From: Theobroma cacao
Taxonomy: Eukaryota; Streptophyta; Magnoliopsida; Malvales; Malvaceae
Direction of reading: 5' to 3'
Length of the DNA stretch: 64,000 bases
Assembly: GCF_000208745.1 (NCBI RefSeq)
Contig: NC_030854.1
Coordinates: 2,553,236 to 2,617,235 of the forward strand
Positions 1 through 10,111 of the stretch are shown here, in pieces. A program made the translations under genes and the position numbers. Numbering within the stretch: position 1 is the stretch's first letter; the number at the start of each line of letters is the position of its first letter. The notes beneath the pieces were generated by a model. It was not told where the DNA came from. It saw nothing but the letters and a program-made list of their open reading frames with translations, and searched no databases.

Positions 1-173
1 CAAGCTTGGAAATACCAAACAGGGTTAAGTAAGAGCTTCTGAATCTCTTTGAGCTGAGGTTCTGCTGCAGTCTCAATGTTCAGTTCCCCAAGGCCAAGTA
101 TTCCTCTTTCTTTCTTTCTTTCACTGTTTTTGTTAAATGTCAGTGGAGAGAGTAAGCAAAGGCGGTGGCTCAT
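1..173 (-). CDS. possible 5' end of an unidentified gene, cut by the window edge
   Basis: An open minus-strand frame begins with ATG at 173 and runs to base 1 without a stop, about 57 codons. The start reads MSHRLCLLSP and the part nearest the edge contains LGLGELNIETAAEPQ, which looks like real protein. I do not recognise the family. The DNA upstream of the start (higher coordinates) holds a CACGTG G-box at 256-261 and a CCAAT motif (ATTGG on the plus strand, 267-271), in the right place for a minus-strand promoter. A pyrimidine-rich stretch near 110-125 could instead be the end of an intron, in which case the coding exon would begin there. The frame is short, so chance is possible. Confidence 0.3.
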   Translation of the reverse strand, partial: MSHRLCLLSPLTFNKNSERKKERGILGLGELNIETAAEPQLKEIQKLLLNPVWYFQA

Positions 174-2316
174 TGGGACGTTTTCCTATGCAGGAGATTG
201 TGATTGATTAAGTTGCCACGCTCCTTTTTCACGCGCTCTTTCACGCTCCCTCACTCACGTGCTATGATTGGTTGCTAAATGCTGAGGCTCCCTGCTACTC
301 CCTCCTCTGAAACTGCAATTAATCTCCCTTATGATCAAAGCATGGAGTGAGAGAGGAAACTGTTGATTCATCCATAAGAAACGACATCTTTCTCCTGTCT
401 TTTCCCTTCATATTTCAAACTAAAAGGTGAAGCAACAAATGAAATATCTACAATGAATCCTGCAAAGGGAATCAAGTTATGGCTTGACTTTGATGCTTCA
501 TTGCAAAATAATAATGATAATAAATACACTGTGTAGTATTAAATTGGAACAAAATGTCACTGTTGCATTCCATCCAAAGAGAACAACCCAGCTGCTTTCT
601 TATTTACAAGTTTTTGCATGGAAAAAGCTCAATGGATTTACATTTCTTTCCTTTTCCTCAAAGGGTGCTGGATGAAACGCCAGGTTAATCTATTTGAAGT
701 TGCTTAGTTGCATTCCCAACCGCCCCTTCTCTATCTCTGTCTTCGTAAGTAGAATGTGTGGTTATCATCTGAGCAATGTCTTACAATCACTTGATTATTA
801 CCTATGCATCGCTTTTCTTGTCTTGGTTTTTGTTTTTCCTGTCATTCTTTCATCTTTCTGGTGAGGCATTTGCCTATATAATAACACTCTTTGCCATAAA
901 TTTCGCAAGGAAGTGAGTCATTTCACGCAAAGGGAACAGTCAAGATTTGTTTAAAACCAGACTTTCCTTCAAATCACACCATTGCATAAGCTCTTACAGG
1001 TACAAGTGGGAATTTTCTTTTCCTTTAAACTTTTCTGTTCTTTATAAGATTCTGGATGATATTAATTTACTTGTTCTCCTGGAAAATCCCAAAATTTTCC
1101 TTTGGACCTTTCCTTTGCATTGACAGTGGTGAGACACCCTAATGAGCCAATGCAATTGCTATGTATAGTAATCCATGGAATTAAAGTGTGCGTCTTGCTC
1201 CTCTTTTCAACCATTCATTCACATGTCATAGCCTTGTTATTTAGGGCATTTTGTTTGATGGGGGTCCCTAGAAATAACACCACTTGGGGACCATTTTCCC
1301 TAGACATTGCCTACTTTGGCTATTTCCTGCTCAAATTGAAATAAAACCGCCCACCAACATTTATGTTAGTTGTCATATGAGCAATAAATCAAGTTTGTTT
1401 TGGCTAAGGATTTGAAAGCCAAAGCCCATGTGTTTCACTTTTGATTATAGGTCTCCTAATGATGTCTCCAAGCTTTGAGGACAATTTTAAAGATCACAAG
1501 TACTCCATCAATGGCTTGGATGTGTGCCTAATTCCTTCTGGGCGCCTTATAAAGAGGAGGAAAATATTCTTGTGGGGTTCCAATTATTAGAAAGCACTCA
1601 CATTTGTATGTCTTGCATTGTAGTAAAGCCTTCCTTTTGAGAACAAATACAAGGATAAGGTTTTAAATCAAAGGGAGAAAGATGTATCTTTCATTGTGTT
1701 TAGGCCTTTGCTTTGTTTGCAATGAAAGCAACAACTAATAATCTATTGCTTGTGATGTTGATCATTCCCATTGGACAACAAAAGGAACTAACAAAAACTA
1801 CTTGACAACTCAATTTTAGTGGGTTTTTTTCCACAAAAAAAGGGGGAAAAATGACAAGAGGAAGGATGTAGTCATGCTTATTGCCAACCTTCTTTGAAGA
1901 GTGAGTTTGAACAGCGCTTTCCATTGTAGAATCAATGCAACAACCTAACAATGGGTCTAAATATTCTTGCAAATAATTAATGAATCTTCCTCTAAGAGCT
2001 CCTAGGACCTAGGGCAAGGGTATATCTTTCTAGTTCAATGGATGATGAAATATGCATTAGCTTTTCAGCCAGAGTTAACTTTATTCAAAAGGACCAAAGT
2101 CCCTTCACTGTAACTTTTAAGTGATCATTAACACATTGAAGAGATATAAGTTTACTGATTTGCCTTCAAATGCTATATTATTGAGTTGATTGTATTTGAA
2201 ACCTTTTAACTGTGTTGATCACAATCACAAATCCCCATTTTATTGCTTGGATTTGAATCTTTTTACATTCAGGTTTACCAAGTGGTGGCAGAATATCAAC
2301 AATTATGGTAAACCTT
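174..2316. other. intergenic DNA, no supported gene
   Basis: About 2.1 kb left of the copia element. The open frames here are short, lack recognisable domains and look like chance frames. The G-box and CCAAT motif near 256-271 may belong to the gene at the left edge. No tRNA, satellite or transposase signature was seen. Confidence 0.5.
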
Positions 2317-2676
2317 TGTTGAAGTTGGAATGCATCTTTTTAGTTGTTAACAGTGTTTATCTGAGCAGCCAGCAAACACTACATGCTGAGGCATAAGACT
2401 CAGTTAAGTTTAGTCTTATTTTCTTATGTTGCAGTCAGTTATTGTTGGTTATCCTACTTGACACTTATTAGTCTACTATTTAGAATTATGGATCAGTTAT
2501 CTATTGAGTTCACTTAGTGGGTAGTTATCAGTTTTTATTATGTTTTCTGTACTTGCTTAAGTAGCAAACTGATATGAATGAAAAATAGTTTTGTTTTTTA
2601 TCTTCATCTTACTACTCTTAATCATTCTCTCTACTCTCCTTCATTTTTCTTCACTTATTTTTTTGAAAGTTTAACA
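2317..2676 (+). repeat. 5' LTR of the copia element (360 bp)
   Basis: It starts with TG directly after the target duplication and ends with CA directly before the primer binding site. Its last 62 bp recur at 6648-6709. Confidence 0.9.
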
Positions 2677-2688
2677 TGGTATCAGAGC
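2677..2688 (+). promoter_or_regulatory. primer binding site (initiator tRNA-Met type)
   Basis: TGGTATCAGAGC lies immediately after the 5' LTR. This is the usual plant copia site, complementary to the 3' end of initiator methionine tRNA, and it primes minus-strand DNA synthesis. Confidence 0.9.
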
Positions 2689-2787
2689 TTCTAGGATCTT
2701 GAGAGACCTAGGGTGCTAAAAACAGTAGAGTGTTTTTCATCAAAAGATCTCAGTCTTTTATTCTTCTTTCACAAAAAATTATCTGTC

Positions 2788-5700
2788 ATGGCTTCATCCG
2801 GGTTTAGTGTCACAGCACCTCCTGTTTTTTCAGGAGAAAATTATGCTATATGGGCTGTGAAGATGAAAGCCTATCTTAGGGCTTTTGATTTATGGGAGAT
2901 TGTGGAGATGGGAGGTGACTCTCCTGTGATGAGACATGCTAATCCCACTGTTGCTCAAATTAAACAGCATAGTGAGGATGTAGCAAGGAGATATAAGGCA
3001 CTTTCTTGCATCCAATCTGTTGTGTCAGATGCCATTTTCACAAGAATTATGACTTGTGATAGCCTAAAGGAAGCATGGGATCGACTCAAGGATGAGTTCC
3101 ATGGAAGTGAGAGGACAAGACAGATGCAAGCTCTCAATCTACACAGAGAGTTCGAGATTCTGAGGATGAAGGATGATGAAACAATCAAGGAATATTCAGA
3201 CAAGATTATGAAGCTTGTTAATCAATTAAGACTACTTGGAGAGGACTTAACCGAACGGAGAATTGTTAACAAGGTTCTTGTAAGTCTTCCAGAGAAATTT
3301 GAAGCTAAAATATCGTCTTTGGAAGACTCAAAGGACCTCTCTCAACTCACTGTTACAGAGTTGGTGAATGCCTTACAAGCCCAAGAGCAAAGAAGGGCTA
3401 TAAGGCATGAGAATAATGTGGAATGAGCTCTGTTGGTTAAGAATAAAAGCAAGAATCCAAGTAGTAGCAGTAGAAGAAATGAAGGTGAAAAGAAAGATAA
3501 AGAGAAGAGAATGAATGATGGTAAACAAAAAAAAAATAGAAGTAAGTTTCCTCCTTGTAGCTATTGTAAAAAGATGGGCCATGCTGATCGTTTTTGTTGG
3601 TATAGACCAGATGTGAGATGCAGGTTTTGTAATCAGTTGGGTCACATAGAAAAAGTTTGCAAAGCCAAAGGAACCCGAGGAGAAGAAAAGGCAGTTGTAG
3701 TTGAAGATAAGGAGGCTGCAGAGGAAGCACTGTTTATGATCAAAAACACTGATTTGAGAGAGAGAAAAACAGAGTGGTTGATAGACAGTGGTTGCTCTAA
3801 CCACATAACAAGCAATGAAGAAAATTTCTTGAAACTAAATAGAAACTTTAAGACTCAAATGGAAATTGGTGATGGCAAGTATTTGAAGATACAAGGGAAA
3901 GGAACTGTGGGAGTTCAAACACCAACAGGTATCAAAACCATTTCTCATGTATTTTATTCTTCACAAGTTAGCCATAACCTTTTGAGTGTTGGTCAGCTCT
4001 TGGAAGACAATTATTCCTTGTGGTTTAAAGATAAGTCTTGCATGATTTTTGATCCCTTGGGTAAGGAGGTGATTATTGTTGGAATGAGGAATAAATGTTT
4101 TCCTCTTGACTTCATGAAGAATAGACATCAAGCTTATCAATGTATCTCTAGTGATGCTGAACTATGGCACAGACGTTTGGGACATGTTCATTATAATTCC
4201 TTGAAGCTGATGGCCTCATCACAGATTGTAGAAGGGCTTCCAAGCATTGAGCACACTGAACGTGTCTGTGGAATATGTCAAATGGGAAAGCAAAGCAGGA
4301 CTCCATTCCCAAAGCAGAGCTTGTCAAGAGCTAATGAGAAATTGGAGCTTGTTCACTCAGATGTTGGGGGACCAATGAAACCTGAATCACTGAATGGAAG
4401 CTTGTACTATCTGATCTTCATTGATGACTTTACCAGGTATAGTTGGGTATTTTTTCTAAAACATAAGTCAGAAGTTTATGCCAAGTTTCTATTTTTTAAA
4501 GCTCTTGTGGAAAAAGAATCTGGTCAAGCTATGAAGATGTTGAGAACTGATAATGGTACTGAATATCTATCCAATGAGTTTAAGAATTTCTTAGCTCAGT
4601 TGATAGTACCCTATTGTCCCCAACAAAATAGGGTTAGTGAGAGAAAGAATCGAACCATAATTGAGATGGCTCGATGTCTTCTTTTTGAGAAAGGATTACC
4701 AAAAAGCTTTTGGGCAGAAGCTATCAATGCTGCTGTGAATTTGCTAAATATTCTGTCAACTCGAAGCCTGAATTCAAAGACTCCTCATGAAGCTTGGTTT
4801 GGATGCAAGCCTTCGATCTCTCACATAAGAGTGTTCGGCTGCATAGGCTATGCCCAAATTCCTGATGAAAAGAGATCAAAGCTGGATGTTAAGTCACAGG
4901 TTGTTATTAATCTTGGCTTCAGTGAAATTTCCAAAGGATATCGACTATATGATGTTGAGACTAAGAAGGTTCGAGTTAATAGGGATGTTGCATTTGATGA
5001 ATTCAGTAGGTGGAATTGGGGGACAAACTCGGTTGAAAGCTCAGAAGACTTGAGTATTATCAGTGATGGTCCAGTTCAATTGGAGAATCAACTTGAAGAT
5101 GAAAATATTGATGATTATTCAGTGAGAGGCACAAGATCTCTGCAAGATGTGTATGAGCGTTGCAATATTATTATTTTGGAGCCAACAAGTTATACAGACG
5201 CAGCCAAAGATCAACATTGGATTAAAGCTATGTGTGATGAGATTGAGATGATTAACAAGAACCAAACTTGGCATCTTGTAGACAGACCAGCAAACCAGAA
5301 AGTGATTGGGGTTAAGTGGGTCTTCAAAACTAAACTTAATGCAGATGGATCAGTTAACAAATACAAGGCACGTCTGGTAGCTAAAGGGTATGCTCAAGAA
5401 TATGGGGTAGACTTCTCTGAGACGTTTGCACCAGTGGCTAGACACGATACCATTCGACTTCTAACAGCCTTGGCAGCCAAAGAAAGTTGGAAGATCTGGC
5501 ACTTAGATGTGAAATCTGCATTTTTGAATGGCTTCATAACAGAAGATGTCTACATTGAGCAACCGGAAGGTTTTGTTGAGAAAGAAAATGAGAACAAAGT
5601 TTGCAGGCTTCTTAAAGCACTATATGGTCTTAAACAGGCACCAAGGGCCTGGTATGAACGAATTGACAGTTACTTGAGAAGTAAAGGATTCAATCGAAGC

Positions 5701-6656
5701 ATGAATGAGCCAACTTTGTATGTGTTGAATTTAAATGGCTTTGTAAATTTGTTGGTCTCATTGTATGTTGATGACTTACTTGTCACAGGTCCAGATAGTT
5801 ATGTTGTGGATGATTTTAAAATGAAGATGAAGCAGGAGTTTGAAATGACAGATCTTGGTGGGATGACTTTCTTTCTGGGCATGGAAATTGTTCAAAAACC
5901 AGATTATATATGTATTCATCAAACCAGGTATGCAAGGGAGTTGCTGCAACGATTCAAGATGGAAGCTAGTAAGTCAGTAGACACTCCATTAGCCTCAAAC
6001 AATAAGTTTTGCAAGAATGATGGTAGTGGAGATGCTAATGGTGCAGTTTACAGAAGTCTAGTTGGATGTTTATTGTATTTGACAGCTTCTCGACCTGATA
6101 TAATGTATGCTGCTAGTGTTCTTTCAAGGTATATGCAAAAGCCATCAGAATTTCACTTTATTGCAGCCAAAAGGGTGTTACGGTATGTGAAAGGGACAAT
6201 GAATTTTGGTCTCAAATTCAGTAAAAAATCCAGCAATAATCTATTGGGGTATTGCGACAGTGACTGGGCTGGAAGTCTTGAGGATTCTCGAAGCACCACA
6301 GGTTTTTGTTTTTCTTTCGGTAGTGTTGTGTTTACTTGGAATTGCAAGAAACAAGATGTAGTTGCACAGTCCACCGCAGAGGCCGAGTAAATAGCTGCTG
6401 CTACTGCTACTAATCACGCCTTGTGGTTGAGAAAAATGCTTAAAGATATTGGATTTAAGCAAAGAGAAGAAACAACTCTCTGGATTGACAATCAATCTGC
6501 AATTGATATTGCCAACAATCCAGTGCATCATGGGAGAACAAAACACATAATGGTGAAATATCATGCCATTCGAGATGCCATCAAAGAAAAAGAAATTGCT
6601 GTGTATCACTGCAATTCTTCTGAACAGCTAGCAGATATTCTGACAANCTCTTGATC
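2788..6656 (+). pseudogene. copia gag-pol polyprotein, interrupted by two stops
   Basis: One frame is kept throughout. An upstream ATG at 2713 is in frame, but the one at 2788 (MASSGFSVTAPP) fits the start of Gag better. Gag (UBN2 type) runs to a TGA at 3424-3426. The frame then gives two CX2CX4HX4C zinc knuckles (about 3556-3660), a DSG protease site at 3784-3792, and the integrase zinc-binding region from about 4162. Integrase core acidic residues are D at 4360, D at 4549 and E at 4639. Reverse transcriptase carries YVDD at 5764-5775, and RNase H follows. A TAA at 6388-6390 interrupts the RNase H motif, after which matching sequence continues to the N at 6647. The second catalytic Asp and the Glu are separated by 29 residues instead of the usual 35, so six residues are absent. 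The product cannot be functional as it stands. Confidence 0.93.
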
Positions 6657-6709
6657 ATTCTCTCTACTCTCCTTCATTTTTCTTCACTTATTTTTTTGAA
6701 AGTTTAACA
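6648..6709 (+). repeat. terminal 62 bp of the 3' LTR
   Basis: This matches the last 62 bp of the 5' LTR with one A/G difference, and ACCTT follows it. It begins immediately after the N at 6647, so the rest of the LTR is absent from the window rather than proven deleted in the genome. Confidence 0.85.
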
Positions 6710-6714
6710 ACCTT

Positions 6715-8100
6715 CCAATGAGTTATTGACAACACATGCTTTCTCTTTGTCCACAACACCGAAAGACATTAAAAAGTTAGCCTTATCTTTCCATAGAAGT
6801 TAAGTTGTGGCCTTGGGGCCCCGTCAAGTTCATTACACATAGCTTTCACCCTCCTCCTTTTCCTTTCCCATTTTGTTAGTGCCACTATAATGATATAGTG
6901 CTTTCTTTCTTTGTTAAAATCAACAATTCATTTTATGATCTCCAATTATATTTCATCATACACTGTTGATATTTCTGGAGGAAAGCTGCTAGAGAAGCAA
7001 TTGCTCATCATCAATCCTGTTTATAATCAAATAGTGTATACCAAGGCATGCGTAGGGTCCAAGGGCAATACTCAAGGAGTAGCCCAATTTCTACCTCCTA
7101 AAATCTTCAGGCAAATAATTGCTCAGCATGGGTGTAAAGACTCTGATAAAAGGTGAGAAACCTGGCAACTTGATTCTTTTACTAGTATTGGACAAAATGG
7201 GCAAGAAAATGTAAAAGCATCCTGCTAGTTTCAAATGTAAGGATGCCAGTACATAGTATAGGCCTGACTGTTGTTTTTGATCCCAGGACCATGTTTTCCA
7301 TTGGCTAGAAGCTTAAAAAAGGGTGGAAATGGAAGATTATTAGGCTAACCTCAATGAGAAAACATTAATCAAACATGCCCTACCAAAATAATTAGAACAG
7401 CTAAATTATTTTAGGACTGATTCTTCAGAAGACACATCGCTATCACATAAAGAAGATTGGATCCAAAGGAGAGCCTGAACCTGAAAGCAACCTGATCTGA
7501 CTCAAAAAGGGATTCACCATTTTCCAAACACAAATAGCCTAATGCAATTTCTGGCAGATAAACTTGGAGCGTGTCAATCAAAAGCTCCATCGGCAAATAT
7601 TCAACACATTTAAACATTCAAACGTGCACATATTATTCGTTCAATTATTCATTCAATATTATGAAAACAACATTGTTTCTCTCTTGTGTACTAGTACGAC
7701 AGGCATTCAATGTTATTAATTATTCCGAAATTATCTTCATCAATGTCATTTGTGAGATTCACCATTAAATTTTACATACATATGATCTATATTTATACAT
7801 AATTGTGTGTCCAAGCTTGCTCTTCGCGTTGAACACTTCGTGAGAGTCCTGAAACTTGGGGACAACTGTATTTTGATAGAGTTAAAAGGCTCAATCAGGG
7901 TTGATGTTGACTTTGGAGATAAGATATGGTAAAACTATAAAACTGCCAAGCGAAATTTAAGCCATTTTATCTCGTTAAAGGAATTTGGCATAAGTTTGCA
8001 TTGAAGTTTAGGCAAAATTTTTGGAGGCAATAAGAAAAATTCTCTGGTGCTGGTGCTGGTGCTGGTGCTTGCCTTTGAGTAGACTTCGCAGTGGCAAAAG
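6715..8100. other. intergenic DNA and 5' flank of the 8101 gene
   Basis: No gene is supported. Just before the next start codon, at 8044-8069, the hexamer CTGGTG is repeated four times, probably in the 5' leader of that gene. The short frames at 6911-7156 and 7571-7768 have no domain signature. Confidence 0.5.
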
Positions 8101-9045
8101 ATGGCGTTCTTAGAAGGGAAAAAGGAAATGGTTGAAAGATGCCTAATGGCAGCTTCTATGGCTGCGCTGGTATGCCATCCCAATGCTACCATTAAGTGTT
8201 TCAGACCTAAATCAAAGACTACATCCTCACAAAGAAAAAAATCTCGCCGTGAAAATAAACAGCCATCAAAATCCACCAACCAAAATGATTTGGGAGCCAA
8301 TTCTTCTCTTTCCAGAACTTCAGTTGCTTTCAACATGAACATGGGATCCTCTCCTTCCACTCTTCCCACGTCAAGGAGTGGCGGAGCTTCTTATGTGGTC
8401 TCAAACCTTGTCGAAAAAGAGTCTTCATATGGTGTTGTGGAAACCATCTTCAGGTCAGGGTGGGACAATAAAATAGGCCTCAAAATTGAGAAAGTATTGA
8501 AAATCAATCATAGTGTAGATGCTCTTAACAAGTTTGAAGAATATAGGGAGATAGTGAAATCAAAGTCTACAAACGTTTCTGCCAGTGAGACTAGGATGAT
8601 GGAGAGATTGGCAGTTGATGGCAATGAACTCCTAAGGTTCCATGGTGCCATCGTGACTTGTTCATTAGGAAATAATGACTTCTCAAGCATTTGCCATAGG
8701 GAATGCTGTGGAGTTTGCAAAATGGTTGGTTCTAGCTTATCAGAAGGTGAAGAATCAGTCGTGTTGAGTAACAACAGCCGACAAGCACATAGAAAAGTTG
8801 TGACTGACTGTGTTGTTGATAAAATTTGTGCTAGGAAAGCCATTGTTGTGTGCAGAGTAATTGCAGGAAGAGTTGCTCGATATCGTGGACATGGACTCGT
8901 GGATGGACAAGAGGGTGGCTTTGATTCTGTGGTAAGTTTGTCTAGGGATCAATTGGAAGGCTCGGAAGAAGTCATTGTTTTGAATGCAAGAGCTGTGCTT
9001 CCATGCTTTGTCGTTATATATAAGGCCAAAGGTCACAAAATGTAG
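8101..9045 (+). CDS. plant C2H2/PARP-like family protein, intronless
   Basis: A single open frame of 314 codons starts at ATG 8101. The first ~95 residues are basic and serine-rich, consistent with a disordered or nuclear-targeted region. From about residue 95 the sequence matches what I recall of the plant-specific family annotated as 'C2H2-type zinc finger family' (AT1G75710/AT4G27240-like), whose C-terminal half has a PARP-catalytic-like fold. The marks are SSYGVVETIFRSGW, an FEEYREIVK segment, a DGNELLRFHG block and a CCGVCKMV segment. No classical C2H2 finger is visible, so this is one of the shorter members. Biochemical function is unknown and NAD-dependent activity should not be assumed. 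The start is supported by the length of the open frame and by the hexamer repeat that fits a leader just upstream. Confidence 0.8.
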   Translation: MAFLEGKKEMVERCLMAASMAALVCHPNATIKCFRPKSKTTSSQRKKSRRENKQPSKSTNQNDLGANSSLSRTSVAFNMNMGSSPSTLPTSRSGGASYVVSNLVEKESSYGVVETIFRSGWDNKIGLKIEKVLKINHSVDALNKFEEYREIVKSKSTNVSASETRMMERLAVDGNELLRFHGAIVTCSLGNNDFSSICHRECCGVCKMVGSSLSEGEESVVLSNNSRQAHRKVVTDCVVDKICARKAIVVCRVIAGRVARYRGHGLVDGQEGGFDSVVSLSRDQLEGSEEVIVLNARAVLPCFVVIYKAKGHKM

Positions 9046-10111
9046 CCAGTGCGTAACGCTAAATCTCTCTGCTTTTCTTTTAAAACAATCCAATTTGCGG
9101 AGTGGGAATACATAATTAAGATAACTCTTAAATTCTCATCAATCTCGTTTTGGCCATTAAGCTCATCACTCTTGAGTTGCCTGTGCTTATAAGTTTTATA
9201 CTCCTTCATGTACGCTACCATGGTTGCAAACTTGCAAATGTTATGGTACCAGGGTGAATACAACCTATTTACTAAACATATGCAGAATCATCTCACCGTA
9301 ATAGGAAGGTTGAAGCTCCGATCATGGATCAGATTCACCCATCACATGGCTGTTTTGTTGAAGATGGGCTAGGTAAAATCCTGAAATTATTAACCCAGAG
9401 AACAAAGACCAAAATGAACGGAAAAAGGAACCACTACCCCTTTTCCTTACGCCCTTTTATTTAGCATGTCAGCTTTTCAACTCAAAACCCTTCCCTTCAT
9501 GCATGCTGACACACTAAAACACAAACAAAAGAGAAAAGGAAAGCGGCCCCCTTCCGTAAGCTTGTTTCAGTCCCAAAAACTAAGGGAGGAGAGAGAGAGA
9601 GAGAGAGAGAAAGCTGCACCATAGAAAAAGAGACATGAACAACCTTAGTACTAAAATACCAGCTAGTGGTGAAACTGAAAGGCTCACCTAAAAGAAGGCT
9701 ATGCCAAATAACGATTTTATTGAAATATCTTCTATATTTGATTATCCTACGGAAAAGTGGAGAAAGGTGCAGTACAACTTTAAGTTGCCCGGAAATTACT
9801 TATAGCATCTAGTTTTCGGTTTCCTTAGTACCAAAAGCACTAAATCCAGAAACAATATGTACTAATAATAAGAAGAATTCCCCCCTTTCTCTGTACAGCT
9901 TCAAACTTTTTTCATGACCATAATGCTGGATGTTTCATTAGGTTTGAAAATGATGAAATATGGGCTTTCAACCATATTCATAGGATGACCTATCTGGAAG
10001 AAACACATATTCTCTTCTTTTGACAAAAAATGCTACAAAATTTCCATGACCTTCTCCTATGTCCGATGCGAATGAAAAGGAACACCTCGAATGGGATGTT
10101 TAACATCAACA
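9046..10111. other. intergenic DNA between convergent genes
   Basis: This holds the 3' flanks of the 8101 gene (+) and POP4 (-). A (GA)n microsatellite lies at about 9589-9610. Nothing else is supported. Confidence 0.5.

Larger units (their letters stand above)
2317..6709 (+). mobile_element. Ty1/copia LTR retrotransposon, 3' end collapsed at an N
   Basis: The 5' LTR is 2317-2676, beginning TGTTGAAG and ending TTTAACA. It is followed directly by a primer binding site of the initiator tRNA-Met type, TGGTATCAGAGC (2677-2688). The 3' end is 62 bp of LTR (6648-6709), matching 2615-2676 with one visible mismatch. The 5-bp sequence ACCTT flanks both ends (2312-2316 and 6710-6714), a typical target-site duplication. 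Internally there is one reading frame in the copia order gag, zinc knuckles, protease, integrase, reverse transcriptase, RNase H. A single N at 6647 joins the end of the RNase H region straight to the last 62 bp of the 3' LTR. The polypurine tract and about 300 bp of LTR are therefore missing, probably lost in assembly. Two in-frame stops and a shortened integrase core indicate an inactive copy. Confidence 0.95.

Noticed and set aside
3373..3804. 143-codon minus-strand frame
   Set aside because: It is antisense to the copia zinc-knuckle and protease region, which accounts fully for the sequence.
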